Assembly (NCBI GenBank): GCA_001054945.1
Contig: JVKJ01000005.1
Location: 806,001 to 870,000 of the forward strand
Direction of reading: 5' to 3'
DNA length: 64,000 bases
DNA from: Corynebacterium falsenii
GTDB taxonomy: Bacteria; Actinomycetota; Actinomycetes; Mycobacteriales; Mycobacteriaceae
Shown here: positions 1 to 9,077 of the stretch, in pieces
Layout: each line of letters begins with the position of its first letter
Numbering within the stretch: position 1 is the first letter of the stretch
Notes under the pieces: generated by a model
The model's input: the letters and a program-made list of their open reading frames with translations, nothing else
Told to the model about the DNA's origin: nothing
Databases searched by the model: none
Made by a program: the position numbers and the translations under genes

Positions 1-2
1 GA

Positions 3-671
3 CACGAACTGGAAGAACTGGCCCGTCAAGCCAGTTCAGTGGTGATTCCCGATGCTCCGGGCAGCCCAGGAGAGATGGCGCAGACCGTTCCCCCGAAGCT
101 GGAAGGGCCCGGTCAAACCGGTGAACAGGCACAGGGCAGCGCTGATGCGCCGGTTCCTGCCGCGCCCGCGGTTCCCGAGAGTTCGGTGCGAGGCACAGGC
201 TTGGTTCACGGCGAAGGCCCGATGGGTGACATTGCTTCGACAGCTGACTCAACCCCGATAAGCGAACAGGGCCAGACCGAACAGGCCGAGAACTCGAGTT
301 CCGAGGTAGCCGGGGCGCCATCAGCTCAAGCGGCAGCAGCGGTGACCGCCGCGAAGACTCAGCTGGGCACTCCCTATGTCTGGGGCGGCACTACCCCAGG
401 GCAAGGTTTTGATTGCTCGGGCTTTACCCAGTGGGCCTACGGGCAAGCGGGTGTGGATATTCCCCGAGTCGCGAACGCGCAGGATGTGGGACCACAGATC
501 CCAATGGATCAGGTGGCTCCGGGCGATCTTGCAGTGTGGGACGGGCATGTGGCCATGGTCATCGAGGACGGACAGATGATCGAGGCAGGCGACCCGGTGA
601 GCATTAGCCCACTGCGAACTGAGAACATCGGTATGCAGTTTCATGGGTTTTACCGGCCGACAGCAGCATAA
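3..671 (+). CDS. NlpC/P60 family cell-wall peptidase, 5' end cut by the window
   Basis: The frame is open from the left edge of the window, so the N-terminus is missing. The visible part has a low-complexity Pro/Ala/Glu/Gln linker of about 95 residues, then a complete C-terminal NlpC/P60 domain. It shows the YVWGG lead-in, the catalytic Cys motif FDCSGF and a downstream GHVAMV His motif. The family cleaves peptidoglycan stem peptides outside the membrane. Such linkers usually join the catalytic domain to a coiled coil or targeting domain, which would lie in the missing part. A small ORF with a good ribosome site follows 15 nt after the stop. The fold is certain; the exact substrate is unknown. 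Confidence 0.9.
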   Translation, partial: HELEELARQASSVVIPDAPGSPGEMAQTVPPKLEGPGQTGEQAQGSADAPVPAAPAVPESSVRGTGLVHGEGPMGDIASTADSTPISEQGQTEQAENSSSEVAGAPSAQAAAAVTAAKTQLGTPYVWGGTTPGQGFDCSGFTQWAYGQAGVDIPRVANAQDVGPQIPMDQVAPGDLAVWDGHVAMVIEDGQMIEAGDPVSISPLRTENIGMQFHGFYRPTAA

Positions 672-686
672 AAGGGGACCGATGTA

Positions 687-869
687 ATGAACCGTCGAAG
701 CGCAAAAGTCGGTTTGGCGCGGATCGTGGCGCAGCCACCGGAGGTGGAGTACCACGTGGAGCAGTTCCTCGGCACTCCCCCGCCTGTCGTGCCAGCCGTT
801 CTGACAGATGACCTGAGAACTCCGCACACGCCGAGATCCCACACCGCTCACAGCCGACCGACCGGGTAG
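687..869 (+). CDS. Small hypothetical protein (60 aa)
   Basis: The ATG lies 15 nt after the NlpC/P60 stop and is preceded by AAGGGGA at good spacing, so it could be translated from the same message. The product has no signal peptide or membrane segment. Its second half is rich in Pro, Thr, His and Arg and looks poorly folded. I do not recognise it. Position and ribosome site favour a real gene, composition does not, and it may be a chance ORF. Confidence 0.35.
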   Translation: MNRRSAKVGLARIVAQPPEVEYHVEQFLGTPPPVVPAVLTDDLRTPHTPRSHTAHSRPTG

Positions 870-880
870 AATCCCGGGTC

Positions 881-2173
881 ATGGCTGACAACGCGCGACG
901 GAGTTCCATGACTGAGACGTCTGCATTCAAAGCGAGCACGGGCATCCACCCGCTCAAGATTTCGACCTTGAGCGGCGACTGGTTCACTCTGTGGGCGCCC
1001 TCATGGACAGAGCGGGGCGAAAAGTGGCAGGCCGTACTGGGCAAGGACGACCAGCTGTACGTCTTCGCCGATGCAGAGAACCTTCTGGCTTTCATCCGCA
1101 GTGGACAATCTCATGACCTCTTGGACCACCCGCAGTGGGGGAATTTTGCAGCGAAGGGGCACGAGGCGCTCATTGATGCTCGGATCGAGAAGATCGACCT
1201 CATTGACGTGCCGAATAAGCTTGCCTCGCGCCCAGGATACGAGGGGACTCGCCGCGTCAGCAGAGCATTCGAGCTACTTCAATCCCTCGGCAGCCTGCTT
1301 GGAGTGGAGTCCATCACGTCGTGGTTCCGCAGCTATTCGGTACTGCAAAACGTGAAGCGCGGGGCGGACCACTTTGCTTCTCAGAACGGCGAGGCCGAGT
1401 GGACCGGCATCGGCCGCACCGTCATTGAGCAGTGGGGGAAAATGCTCAAGGATCTTGAGGATCACCTCTACCAGCCGGAATCAGCGCAATCCGACGTCAA
1501 AGCGGCAAAGGCCGACATTGCAGAGGCCACCACGCTGCGCGAGGAGAGGATTGCTGCAGAGGAGAAGCGGCGGAAGGACGAGGCCACGAGCTCTCAAAAG
1601 GAGCAGGAAAACTCCGATCCATACGATTCCACGTTGTGGGCGCAGGCTGGCATCGATCCGATTCGAATCACGCTGAATGGTCAGCACGTGTACACGCTGC
1701 GTTGCTACCTCGGTGACTCGCCGCGCTTTCTCGGTCGGAACGGCCAGATCTTCACCTTCCCTAATTCCCGCTCACTGGTGCGGTGGATCGTCGATGCTGA
1801 CGAGCACGACCTGGAACCCCTCAGCACATGGACCGACCTGCAGACCGCTGCGAACGCTGGGGAGCTGGAGGTCGAGGTCCACGATTCGAACCAGTACGTC
1901 TTCACCGGCTTACGGGATGACATCGCCTCGGGCACCGACGCGGTCGACACGAAGCAACTTGGCCGGGCATATGAATTGCTGGCGGATGCCGCTGACTGGG
2001 CGGGCGATGACGGCGTCAACAAGATCCTCATTGCCTATCCGCGCCTACAGAACTACATCGCCTTCATGCTCGGATCGGCTTCTGGCACGGCACCCAGCGC
2101 ACCCTTCGACGAAGAGGTGAAGGGCTGGAAGGCGCTAGAAGATGACCTCATCAAGCGCTTCAGCAAATTCTAA
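881..2173 (+). CDS. Hypothetical protein with two copies of a repeat domain
   Basis: 430 residues with no signal peptide or membrane helix, so probably cytoplasmic. Two related segments can be aligned: about residues 25-75 (WFTLWAPSW ... QLYVFADAENLLAFI) and about 265-310 (VYTLRCYLG ... QIFTFPNSRSLVRWI). Each is followed by an acidic stretch and a later helix of the type RAFELL/RAYELL. A charged Glu/Lys/Ala-rich helix near residues 205-240 joins the halves. No catalytic motif is evident. An alternative ATG at 908 would remove nine residues and sits closer to a GGAG. It lies between a wall peptidase and a secreted lipase. Function unknown. Confidence 0.75.
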   Translation: MADNARRSSMTETSAFKASTGIHPLKISTLSGDWFTLWAPSWTERGEKWQAVLGKDDQLYVFADAENLLAFIRSGQSHDLLDHPQWGNFAAKGHEALIDARIEKIDLIDVPNKLASRPGYEGTRRVSRAFELLQSLGSLLGVESITSWFRSYSVLQNVKRGADHFASQNGEAEWTGIGRTVIEQWGKMLKDLEDHLYQPESAQSDVKAAKADIAEATTLREERIAAEEKRRKDEATSSQKEQENSDPYDSTLWAQAGIDPIRITLNGQHVYTLRCYLGDSPRFLGRNGQIFTFPNSRSLVRWIVDADEHDLEPLSTWTDLQTAANAGELEVEVHDSNQYVFTGLRDDIASGTDAVDTKQLGRAYELLADAADWAGDDGVNKILIAYPRLQNYIAFMLGSASGTAPSAPFDEEVKGWKALEDDLIKRFSKF

Positions 2174-2558
2174 AATTTTGCTTAACCAAAGCGTTCAAAC
2201 CCTTACAATTTGACCGTTTAACTGGGAAACTTTGTGCTAATCTGCTTCTTTTTCCCAGTGAAGGTTTACCCCATTTAAGGGGAGGACAATTTGCACGCAA
2301 TAAACTTTTCACATGCGCCTCACCTGTAGTTATCCAACTGAAGCGGCAGTCTTTTTTCAGTGATGTGTCAAATAAATAGTGCTTTCCACATACGAAATAG
2401 TTAGCGTTGAGATGCTGGTTCTAGATATGCTCATTCCTTAGCCGAATGCGCTTGCTGACCACCGAGGTTCTCAGGAAGTTGAACCCAGCGGCAGGGCAAG
2501 CGCAAAAGGCACGCGAATCAGTGTGCTGACTTGAAACCTTCAGAGCCGAAAGAAACGC
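2174..2558. other. AT-rich intergenic region, no gene seen
   Basis: 385 bases clearly lower in GC than the flanks. It contains a perfect 9-bp inverted repeat (ACTGGGAAA at 2221-2229, TTTCCCAGT at 2251-2259) and a small CCCC-N6-GGGG hairpin just downstream. Neither has a strong T-tract. It must carry the promoter of the following lipase gene, but I cannot pick a convincing -35/-10 pair. No ORF with a ribosome site was found. Confidence 0.5.
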
Positions 2559-3593
2559 ATGAATCTCAAAAAACGCTTTGCCGCTGCAGTTGCGACAGTG
2601 GGAGTGTCGCTGTCCTTGGTCCCCGCAGTTGCCAACGCACAGCCAGAACTTCCTCAGCTGCCCCCGCTGCCAGCGCCCCCGGCACCACCAGCGCTGCCTG
2701 GGAACATCCAGCTGCCGCCGTTGCCTGACAACATTCCCCTCCCACCCCTGCCCCCGGGACCGAACCTTTCTGCTCCGCCACAGGTGAACCAGGACGTGAA
2801 TGAGAGCTACGTCAGCTTCGGCGACTCTCTGGCCGCGAACCCCACGATGCTGGACATTGCGGTGAGTCGCTACCAGCGCCAGCACCCAGAGTTTAAGTGG
2901 CCCACAATCCGGGATGGCTTCTGTGCTCAGGGACCAAACAACTTCCCTAGCCAGACCGCTCAGAAGACCGGTCTGCGTCTGGCGGACTACTCCTGCGGTG
3001 GAGCCACGGCATATGTGCCCAGCAACCCAGGCGACCCGATCCCTCACACCACGCTCACTCAGCAGGTGGATCAGGCCATCGGCAATGGCGACTTGGACGG
3101 CCGCACCCGTTTGGTCTCCCTGTCCATCGGTGTGAACGACCTGTGGCAGCCCGGCAACGGTGAAAATGTCGGCCAGGCAGAGCGCAATCGCCTGTACCAC
3201 GAAACCGTGACCAGCCAGCTTCAGCGCATCAAGGCTGCAGCTCCGAATGCCAAGGTCATCATGGTGGGCGTGCCAGACCAGACCGATGGCGCCAACCACA
3301 CGTGCGCCACCAACCTGCTCGGCGTGACCAGCCACTGGTACTACCCAATCGTCCCCTACTACCAGGACGAACTGCGGAACCAGCAGCGCAGCGCCGCAGA
3401 GGCTGAAGGTGTCCAGTTCCTGGACATGGCAGACGAGATCTCCGCTGCCAGCGGCAAGAACGGCTGCTCCAACGACCCGAATCGTCTGAGCGCCGCCATC
3501 TTCGATGACGCTCCGCACAACTTCACCTTCCACCTGACCGATGCCGGCCATGTGTACTACTCCGACCGTCTCACGCAGGAGTACCGCGCCTAA
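2559..3593 (+). CDS. Secreted SGNH/GDSL-type lipase or esterase
   Basis: 344 residues with a Sec signal peptide (MNLKKRF, hydrophobic stretch, ANA cleavage region near residue 27). A proline-rich spacer follows, made of repeated LPPLP-type units (about residues 28-72), probably spanning the cell wall. The SGNH hydrolase domain has block I FGDSL with the nucleophile near Ser90, block III GVND, and the C-terminal block V TDAGH with Asp328 and His331. Four or more cysteines could form disulfides. It should hydrolyse lipid esters outside the cell. A 50-residue ORF with a strong ribosome site follows, then a terminator, suggesting a two-gene unit. Confidence 0.92.
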   Translation: MNLKKRFAAAVATVGVSLSLVPAVANAQPELPQLPPLPAPPAPPALPGNIQLPPLPDNIPLPPLPPGPNLSAPPQVNQDVNESYVSFGDSLAANPTMLDIAVSRYQRQHPEFKWPTIRDGFCAQGPNNFPSQTAQKTGLRLADYSCGGATAYVPSNPGDPIPHTTLTQQVDQAIGNGDLDGRTRLVSLSIGVNDLWQPGNGENVGQAERNRLYHETVTSQLQRIKAAAPNAKVIMVGVPDQTDGANHTCATNLLGVTSHWYYPIVPYYQDELRNQQRSAAEAEGVQFLDMADEISAASGKNGCSNDPNRLSAAIFDDAPHNFTFHLTDAGHVYYSDRLTQEYRA

Positions 3594-3638
3594 TCCGGCG
3601 CTGGCACGACCGACGTCCTGAATCACCAAGGAGACACC

Positions 3639-3791
3639 ATGTCCCCCGAATTCCTCATGCAGCTGGTGCGCGATTACCCGCTGACCACACCGGCTTTCCA
3701 CTTGACGGGCTTCCCCACGATCGATGATTTCTGGGGACGCACCCTGAACGCCTGGCCGGATATCAAACAGCTCTTCCAGATCTTCGGCTAA
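3639..3791 (+). CDS. Small protein (50 aa) downstream of the lipase
   Basis: ATG preceded by a consensus AAGGAGA (3628-3634) at 4-5 nt spacing, stop TAA at 3789-3791, strong terminator immediately after. The product begins MSPEFLMQLVRDYPL and ends QLFQIFG. It is amphipathic with several aromatic residues, and has no signal peptide or clear membrane helix. It lies 45 nt after the lipase stop and is probably cotranscribed. I do not recognise the family. The ribosome site, spacing and terminator make a translated gene likely. Confidence 0.6.
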   Translation: MSPEFLMQLVRDYPLTTPAFHLTGFPTIDDFWGRTLNAWPDIKQLFQIFG

Positions 3792-3797
3792 TCCTCA

Positions 3798-3825
3798 GGC
3801 CCGGCCCCGACGGGCCGGGCCTTTT
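3798..3825 (+). terminator. Rho-independent terminator after the lipase unit
   Basis: Perfect 10-bp GC stem (3798-3807 with 3812-3821), loop CGAC, followed by TTTT. Confidence 0.9.
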
Positions 3826-3873
3826 AGTTACCAAAGCTAACTCCCCGACGCTTTACCTAGGCTGAAATTCAGC
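3826..3873 (+). promoter_or_regulatory. Two palindromes upstream of the P450 gene (candidate operators)
   Basis: AGTTA-N7-TAACT (3826-3842) and the 13-bp palindrome GCTGAAATTCAGC (3861-3873) lie between the lipase terminator and the P450 start. The second is 33 nt before the start codon, where a promoter would be. The P450 start at 3907 has no Shine-Dalgarno sequence, so the transcript may be leaderless and these sites would then sit on the core promoter. Which regulator binds is unknown. Confidence 0.45.
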
Positions 3874-3906
3874 ACCAAACCACCTCCACAGCTGATAGCA
3901 CCACAA

Positions 3907-6900
3907 ATGACTGACACAACGTTCAAGAAATTCACCAAGAAGTCCTCCAAGGACAACCAAGCCACCGAGCCCCAGCCCAACATTCCTGGCCCTCGGTCCC
4001 TCCCCCTTGTCGGCACGGCGTACTCGATCAACACCGACAATCTCATGCAGTCGGCGGTCGATCTGGCCAAGAAGCACGGGCGTTTCTACCTACACGAGAT
4101 CCCCGGCCGCTCCCCGCTGTACATTGTCAGCTCCTATGCTCTCGTGGACGAACTCTCCAATGAGGACCGCTTCAAGAAGGTCGTCCACCCAGCAATCTCG
4201 GCAGTCAAGGGCTTCGCCGGCAACGGCTTGTTCACATCCGAGCAGGATGACCCCGAGTGGGCTAAGGCTCACCGCATTCTCATGCCCGCCTTCAACCCCA
4301 CCGCGCTGAAGGGCATGTACAGGGGCATGGTTGATGTCGCCGACCAGCTGATGCTCAAGTGGTCACGCACCCGTCCAGATGTGGACGTGGACGTCCCGAG
4401 TGACTTCACCCGTCTCACGCTGGACACCATCGCACTGTGTTCCTTCAGCTATCGCTTCAATTCTTTCTATTCGGAGAAGTTCCACCCATTTGTGGACGCC
4501 ATGGTCGACGGGCTGGCGGAATCAGGCAAGCGTGCGCACGCTCTTGAAATCCAAAAGAAGATCAACGTCCTGGGAGAACGTCGCTTCCAAAAGGACATCG
4601 ACGTGATGAAGGAAACGGTCGATGCCCTCATCGCAGAGCGTCGCCAGAATCCAAGTCCCAAGGGCGAGGAAGACGTCATGGACGTCATGCTTAACGCCAC
4701 GGACCCCGTCACCGGCCAAAAGCTCAGCGATGAAAACCTGCGCTACCAGCTGGTCACCTTCCTGATCGCCGGGCACGAGACCACCTCTGGCCTGCTCAGC
4801 TTCGCGGTCTACGAGCTGATCTCCAACCCCCGGGTGTACAAGAAAGCCCAGGGAATCGTGGACGAGGTCCTGGACGGTCGATTCCCACAGTTCGAGGACC
4901 TCCGCGACCTCGGTTACTTGGACCAGATCCTCCGCGAGGCACTGCGCAAGTACCCAACTGCGCCTGCTTACGCCGTCACGCCGTACGAGACCACGACCAT
5001 CGGCGAAAGCGGCGGAACCGCCGGGGAGCCCGTCACCGTCAACCCCGGGGATACCCTTCTGGTGCTCCTCCCCCACCTGCATACTGACCCCGAAGTGTGG
5101 GACAACCCAGACGAGTTCCGTCCGGAGCGCTTCGACTTCGAGAACGCGAAGAAGATCCCGCACAACGCGTGGAAGCCTTTCGGCAACGGGCAGCGCTCCT
5201 GCCTCGGCCGCGCATTTGCCCTGCAGGAAGCCACCATGGTGCTGGCCCTCCTGCTCCAGCACTTCGATTTCGAGTTCTCGGACCCGAACTACAAGTTGAA
5301 GATGCTGGATGGCCTCACCTCCAAGCCGGAGGACCTGTACATCCACGTCCACCAGCGTTCCAAGTACCCCTACCACGGTCCGCACGGTGGGGACGGGCTG
5401 AACTCCAGTGGAGGGGCGGCGTCAGGAATGGACAACCCCTTCGAGGACCTCAGCGAGGAAGTGGAGAGCAACGGGCACTGCATTCGGCTCCTGGTGGGGT
5501 CCAACGCAGGGACCTCTCGAAATTTTGCCAACCGTCTGGCCAGCTTCGCGGGCGCACAGGGATACGAGACTCGCGTGGAGGATCTCGACTCAGCGGTCGA
5601 CAACCTCGACCCCGAGGAAACCCTGCTCATCTGCACGTCCTCGTACGAGGGATTGCCTCCCGACAATGCGAAGAAGTTCGTGGCCTGGCTCGAACAGCAG
5701 CAGGAAGAAGGCAACAACACGGCCCTCAACGGCGTGAACTACGCGGTCTTCGGCTGCGGCAACAGTGAATGGGCAAGCACCTTCCACCGCATCCCCAAGC
5801 TGATCGATGATGGCTTGGAAAAGCTCGGCGCACATCGAATCACCGAGCGCGGCGAGGCAGATGTTCGCGGTGACTACGTTGGTGTGTTCCAGGACTGGAC
5901 AGAAAAGCTGTGGCCAAAGGTCGGTGAACTGACCGAAGTCAAGATCGATACCTCTCTCGGCTCAGAAGACATCAGCGCCGAGATCGTCGATGGCGGCCGT
6001 GGTGAAGTTCTGCGCTCCGAGGGCGCGGACGGATATGTCGTCGGGCACGTTGAGAACATCGAGAAGCTCAGCACCGATGCCGACGGCCCTGTCCCGGACA
6101 AGTACCGCGTGGACATTCGCCTGCCCGAGGGCACCGAATACACCACGGGCGACTACCTGGAGTTCCTTCCTCATAACTCGGACTCGCTGGTTGACCGTGT
6201 CCTGGATCGCCTGCACCTGACTGGCGACCAGCGCGTGGTCCTCGATGGGCGCTCAAGCTTCCTGCCGATCAACGAGCCCATTAGCCTTCGCGAGCTCCTG
6301 GGTTCGTATGTCGAGCTCAGCACGCCCGCAGGACAGCGGCAGGTCCGGGAACTGGCGGAGAATTGCCCCTGCCCACCCGAGCAGAAGGAATTGCAGGAGC
6401 TGGCCAGCGACGAGCACTACGATCGCATCCAGAAAGAGCGCCACAGTGTGCTGGATCTGTTGGAACGCTTCCCCTCCGTTCAGATCGACTTGTCGCAATA
6501 CCTGAGCATGCTCATGCCGCTGGCTCCACGCCGCTACTCCATCTCCTCCTCCGCGTTGAAGGATCCGCAGCTGGCCAGCATTACATTCTCCCGTGTGAGC
6601 TCCCCCGCCTGGTCCGGTCAGGGTGTCTTTGAGGGCGTGGCCACCAACCACCTCACCCGCCTAAAGGTGGGCGCACCGGTGACTGTCACCGTCGTGGAGG
6701 GCAGCGACGAGTTCCGCGGTGAAAAGGACGTGTCCCACCCGATGCTGCTGGTGGGAGCCGGCACGGGGATTGCCCCATTGCGCGCCTTCATTGAGGACGC
6801 CGCCATCAAGGCGGAATCCAACGACAGCGAGCCAGGCCAGTCCCTGCTGTTCTTCGGCTGCCACGGACCTGATTCTGACTTCCTCTACCGGGATGATCTT

Positions 6901-7212
6901 GAGAAGTGGGAGAAGCAGGGTGTGGTGGAAGTCCGTACGGCGTTCTCTCGCCACCCGGAGAATGGAGAAGAGGACGACATTCGGTACGTGCAGCACCGTC
7001 TGTGGAACGACCGTGAGGACGTCATCCAGTACCTCAACGACGGCGCTCGGGTGCTGGTCTGCGGTGATGCTTCCACGCTGGCCCCAGCTGTCCGCGAAAC
7101 CATGACGGACATCGTGGCTCAGCAGAAGGGCGTGTCCGCCGAAGAGGCCAAGAGCCTGGTCGAAAAGATGGAACGGGAGGAGTTCACTTACGTTTCCGAT
7201 GTCTTCACCTAG
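3907..7212 (+). CDS. Self-sufficient cytochrome P450-reductase fusion (CYP102/P450 BM3 type)
   Basis: 1101 residues, collinear with Bacillus P450 BM3. Heme domain: I-helix AGHETTSG (Thr292), ExxR in EALRKYP, heme-ligand loop FGNGQRSCLGR with Cys432. Positions equivalent to the BM3 fatty-acid contacts Arg47, Tyr51 and Phe87 are kept (Arg68, Tyr72, Phe109). The reductase half has an FMN-binding flavodoxin domain (from about residue 525, SNAGTS), the FAD motif RRYSISSS near 875 and the NADPH motif GAGTGIAPLRAF near 950. It should hydroxylate medium- to long-chain fatty acids near the omega end using NADPH and O2, in the cytosol. An acyl-CoA synthetase follows 97 nt later, a likely partner. There is no ribosome site before the ATG. 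Confidence 0.96.
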   Translation: MTDTTFKKFTKKSSKDNQATEPQPNIPGPRSLPLVGTAYSINTDNLMQSAVDLAKKHGRFYLHEIPGRSPLYIVSSYALVDELSNEDRFKKVVHPAISAVKGFAGNGLFTSEQDDPEWAKAHRILMPAFNPTALKGMYRGMVDVADQLMLKWSRTRPDVDVDVPSDFTRLTLDTIALCSFSYRFNSFYSEKFHPFVDAMVDGLAESGKRAHALEIQKKINVLGERRFQKDIDVMKETVDALIAERRQNPSPKGEEDVMDVMLNATDPVTGQKLSDENLRYQLVTFLIAGHETTSGLLSFAVYELISNPRVYKKAQGIVDEVLDGRFPQFEDLRDLGYLDQILREALRKYPTAPAYAVTPYETTTIGESGGTAGEPVTVNPGDTLLVLLPHLHTDPEVWDNPDEFRPERFDFENAKKIPHNAWKPFGNGQRSCLGRAFALQEATMVLALLLQHFDFEFSDPNYKLKMLDGLTSKPEDLYIHVHQRSKYPYHGPHGGDGLNSSGGAASGMDNPFEDLSEEVESNGHCIRLLVGSNAGTSRNFANRLASFAGAQGYETRVEDLDSAVDNLDPEETLLICTSSYEGLPPDNAKKFVAWLEQQQEEGNNTALNGVNYAVFGCGNSEWASTFHRIPKLIDDGLEKLGAHRITERGEADVRGDYVGVFQDWTEKLWPKVGELTEVKIDTSLGSEDISAEIVDGGRGEVLRSEGADGYVVGHVENIEKLSTDADGPVPDKYRVDIRLPEGTEYTTGDYLEFLPHNSDSLVDRVLDRLHLTGDQRVVLDGRSSFLPINEPISLRELLGSYVELSTPAGQRQVRELAENCPCPPEQKELQELASDEHYDRIQKERHSVLDLLERFPSVQIDLSQYLSMLMPLAPRRYSISSSALKDPQLASITFSRVSSPAWSGQGVFEGVATNHLTRLKVGAPVTVTVVEGSDEFRGEKDVSHPMLLVGAGTGIAPLRAFIEDAAIKAESNDSEPGQSLLFFGCHGPDSDFLYRDDLEKWEKQGVVEVRTAFSRHPENGEEDDIRYVQHRLWNDREDVIQYLNDGARVLVCGDASTLAPAVRETMTDIVAQQKGVSAEEAKSLVEKMEREEFTYVSDVFT

Positions 7213-7309
7213 GCGACCGCAGTAGCGACTACGCTTTCGTCTCCCCACAATCAATGAGCCCGGTCCGCCTCTGGCGGGCGCGGGTATCTGAACCCCACCG
7301 AAAGGCACC

Positions 7310-8995
7310 ATGACTTCGTACACTCTCCACCCCGAGAAGGACCACGGCGTTCCGAAGAAGGAAGTGTTCAAGCAGTTCCTGTTCTTCGTCCAGCAACTGC
7401 GCAAAAACAATATCTTCGAGCTCAACGGCAAAGAAGACCTGAAGCAGGCTGTTAAGGCCATGAAGCGATGGGGCGCCCTTGAGGGCGGCACCCTGGCCAA
7501 CGCCGCACGGCGCCACCCAGATCGCTTGGGGCTGATCGACGACGACGGTGAGCTAACGTACAGCGAATTCTTGGAAAAGGTGGTGAGCCTCGCCAACGGG
7601 CTGCAAAACCGCGGCGTAAAGAACGGTGGCAATGTGGCCGTGATGGCCCTCAACGGCCGTGCTGCGATCTTCCCGCTATGCGCTCGCCAGATGCTGGGCT
7701 ACCACATCTTCATGATCAACGCGAACAGTTCTGGCCCGCAGATCGAAAAGGTCCTGGATTTCCACGAGGTCGATACGCTGATCGTGGATCAGGAATTCTA
7801 CGAGCGCTTGACCCCGAAGACGAAGGACAGCTGCCGCATCATCATCGGCTACGTTGATGATGAAGCCGCGGTCCCCGCCGGCGTGGAGACGATGGCTCAG
7901 GTCATCGCATCCGCTGAACCGAACCCGGACACCTTGCCGGACAAGCCCACCAAATCCCAGCATGTGGTCATGACTTCCGGTACCACTGGCATGCCGAAGG
8001 GCGTTGTGCGTCGTCAGCTGAAGTCTCCCCAGGGAATTGCCCCGGCGTTGGCGTCCATCCCCTGGCGACAAAACCTGACCGTGATCCTCACCGGGGTGTT
8101 GTTCCACTTCTACGGCTGGGCGAACCTGCTGCTGTGCATGCTGACGAACTCGACCATCATCACCCACCGGAAGTTCGATGCACAGAAGGCGCTTGACGAT
8201 ATCCACACCTACAAGGTGAACGCCTGGGTGGCCTCCGCATCTCGCTTGCGGAACATGTTCACCTACATGGACCAGGAGGGCATCGACCGTGAAGATGGCC
8301 TCGAGTTCATCCTATCCTCCGGCAGCCCGCTGACCCCATTCGAGGTGCAGAAGGTGACCGAGAAGTTCGGTCCGGTGTTGCACAACAGCTACGGCAGCAC
8401 TGAGACCGCCGCCCTGGCGATTTCCGCCCGCGGCGAGCTGCCCAAGAACCCAACCTTGACCGGCACCATCTACCCCGGATACAAGGTGGAAATCCGGGAC
8501 GATGAGGGCAATCTCCTGCCCGATGGAGAAGTCGGCGACATCTACGCCGGTTGCTACGACATGTTTGCCGGTTACACCGACCCGTCCATCAAGGTGCCCA
8601 CCATTGGCGGTCTGTTGCGCATGGGCGACCGCGGATATCGCGAGGGCAACCGCCTGTACGTGAAGGGCCGCGCGGACGACTTGGTGATCACCCAGTTCGG
8701 CGAGAAGATCTTCCCCTCCGAGCTGGAGGATCTGCTCATTCGTGACGACCGGATCGACGATGTGCACGTCCACGGCGTGAAGGATCCGAAATACGGCCAA
8801 GCGCTGCGCTGCTACGTCATCCGTGATGAAAAGGCTTCCCCGGCGGACCTGACCGAGGACGATGTGCGCGAGATCGTGGTCAACGCGCTCTCCGATGCTC
8901 ACGCACCGCGCGATGTGTTCTTCGTAAAGGACTTCCCGCGCAACCCCATGGGCAAGGTGATTCGCCCAGAGCTGCCGGATCACTCGACCGCGTAG
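7310..8995 (+). CDS. Acyl-CoA synthetase, AMP-forming (FadD-like)
   Basis: 561 residues of the adenylate-forming (ANL) superfamily. Visible motifs are the ATP loop TSGTTGMPKG (about residues 222-231), the adenine motif YGSTET near 361, the GDRG motif near 438, the hinge region GRADD and the catalytic Lys549 in NPMGKVIRPEL. It activates a carboxylic acid, probably a fatty acid, to its CoA thioester through an acyl-adenylate. The ATG has GAAAGG just upstream. It follows the P450 fusion with no terminator between and is closed by a strong terminator, so the two are likely one transcript acting on the same fatty acids. The exact substrate cannot be read from sequence. Confidence 0.92.
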   Translation: MTSYTLHPEKDHGVPKKEVFKQFLFFVQQLRKNNIFELNGKEDLKQAVKAMKRWGALEGGTLANAARRHPDRLGLIDDDGELTYSEFLEKVVSLANGLQNRGVKNGGNVAVMALNGRAAIFPLCARQMLGYHIFMINANSSGPQIEKVLDFHEVDTLIVDQEFYERLTPKTKDSCRIIIGYVDDEAAVPAGVETMAQVIASAEPNPDTLPDKPTKSQHVVMTSGTTGMPKGVVRRQLKSPQGIAPALASIPWRQNLTVILTGVLFHFYGWANLLLCMLTNSTIITHRKFDAQKALDDIHTYKVNAWVASASRLRNMFTYMDQEGIDREDGLEFILSSGSPLTPFEVQKVTEKFGPVLHNSYGSTETAALAISARGELPKNPTLTGTIYPGYKVEIRDDEGNLLPDGEVGDIYAGCYDMFAGYTDPSIKVPTIGGLLRMGDRGYREGNRLYVKGRADDLVITQFGEKIFPSELEDLLIRDDRIDDVHVHGVKDPKYGQALRCYVIRDEKASPADLTEDDVREIVVNALSDAHAPRDVFFVKDFPRNPMGKVIRPELPDHSTA

Positions 8996-9012
8996 GGATC
9001 GCTCGTCCCCCT

Positions 9013-9047
9013 ATCCCCTGCTGCCCTCGTGGCGGCGGGGGATTTTT
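9013..9047 (+). terminator. Rho-independent terminator after the acyl-CoA synthetase
   Basis: 13-bp stem with two G-U pairs (9013-9025 with 9031-9043), 5-nt loop, then a T-run. Confidence 0.88.
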
Positions 9048-9077
9048 AATGCCTTCGGCAGGCGCTCCGCTGCAGGC

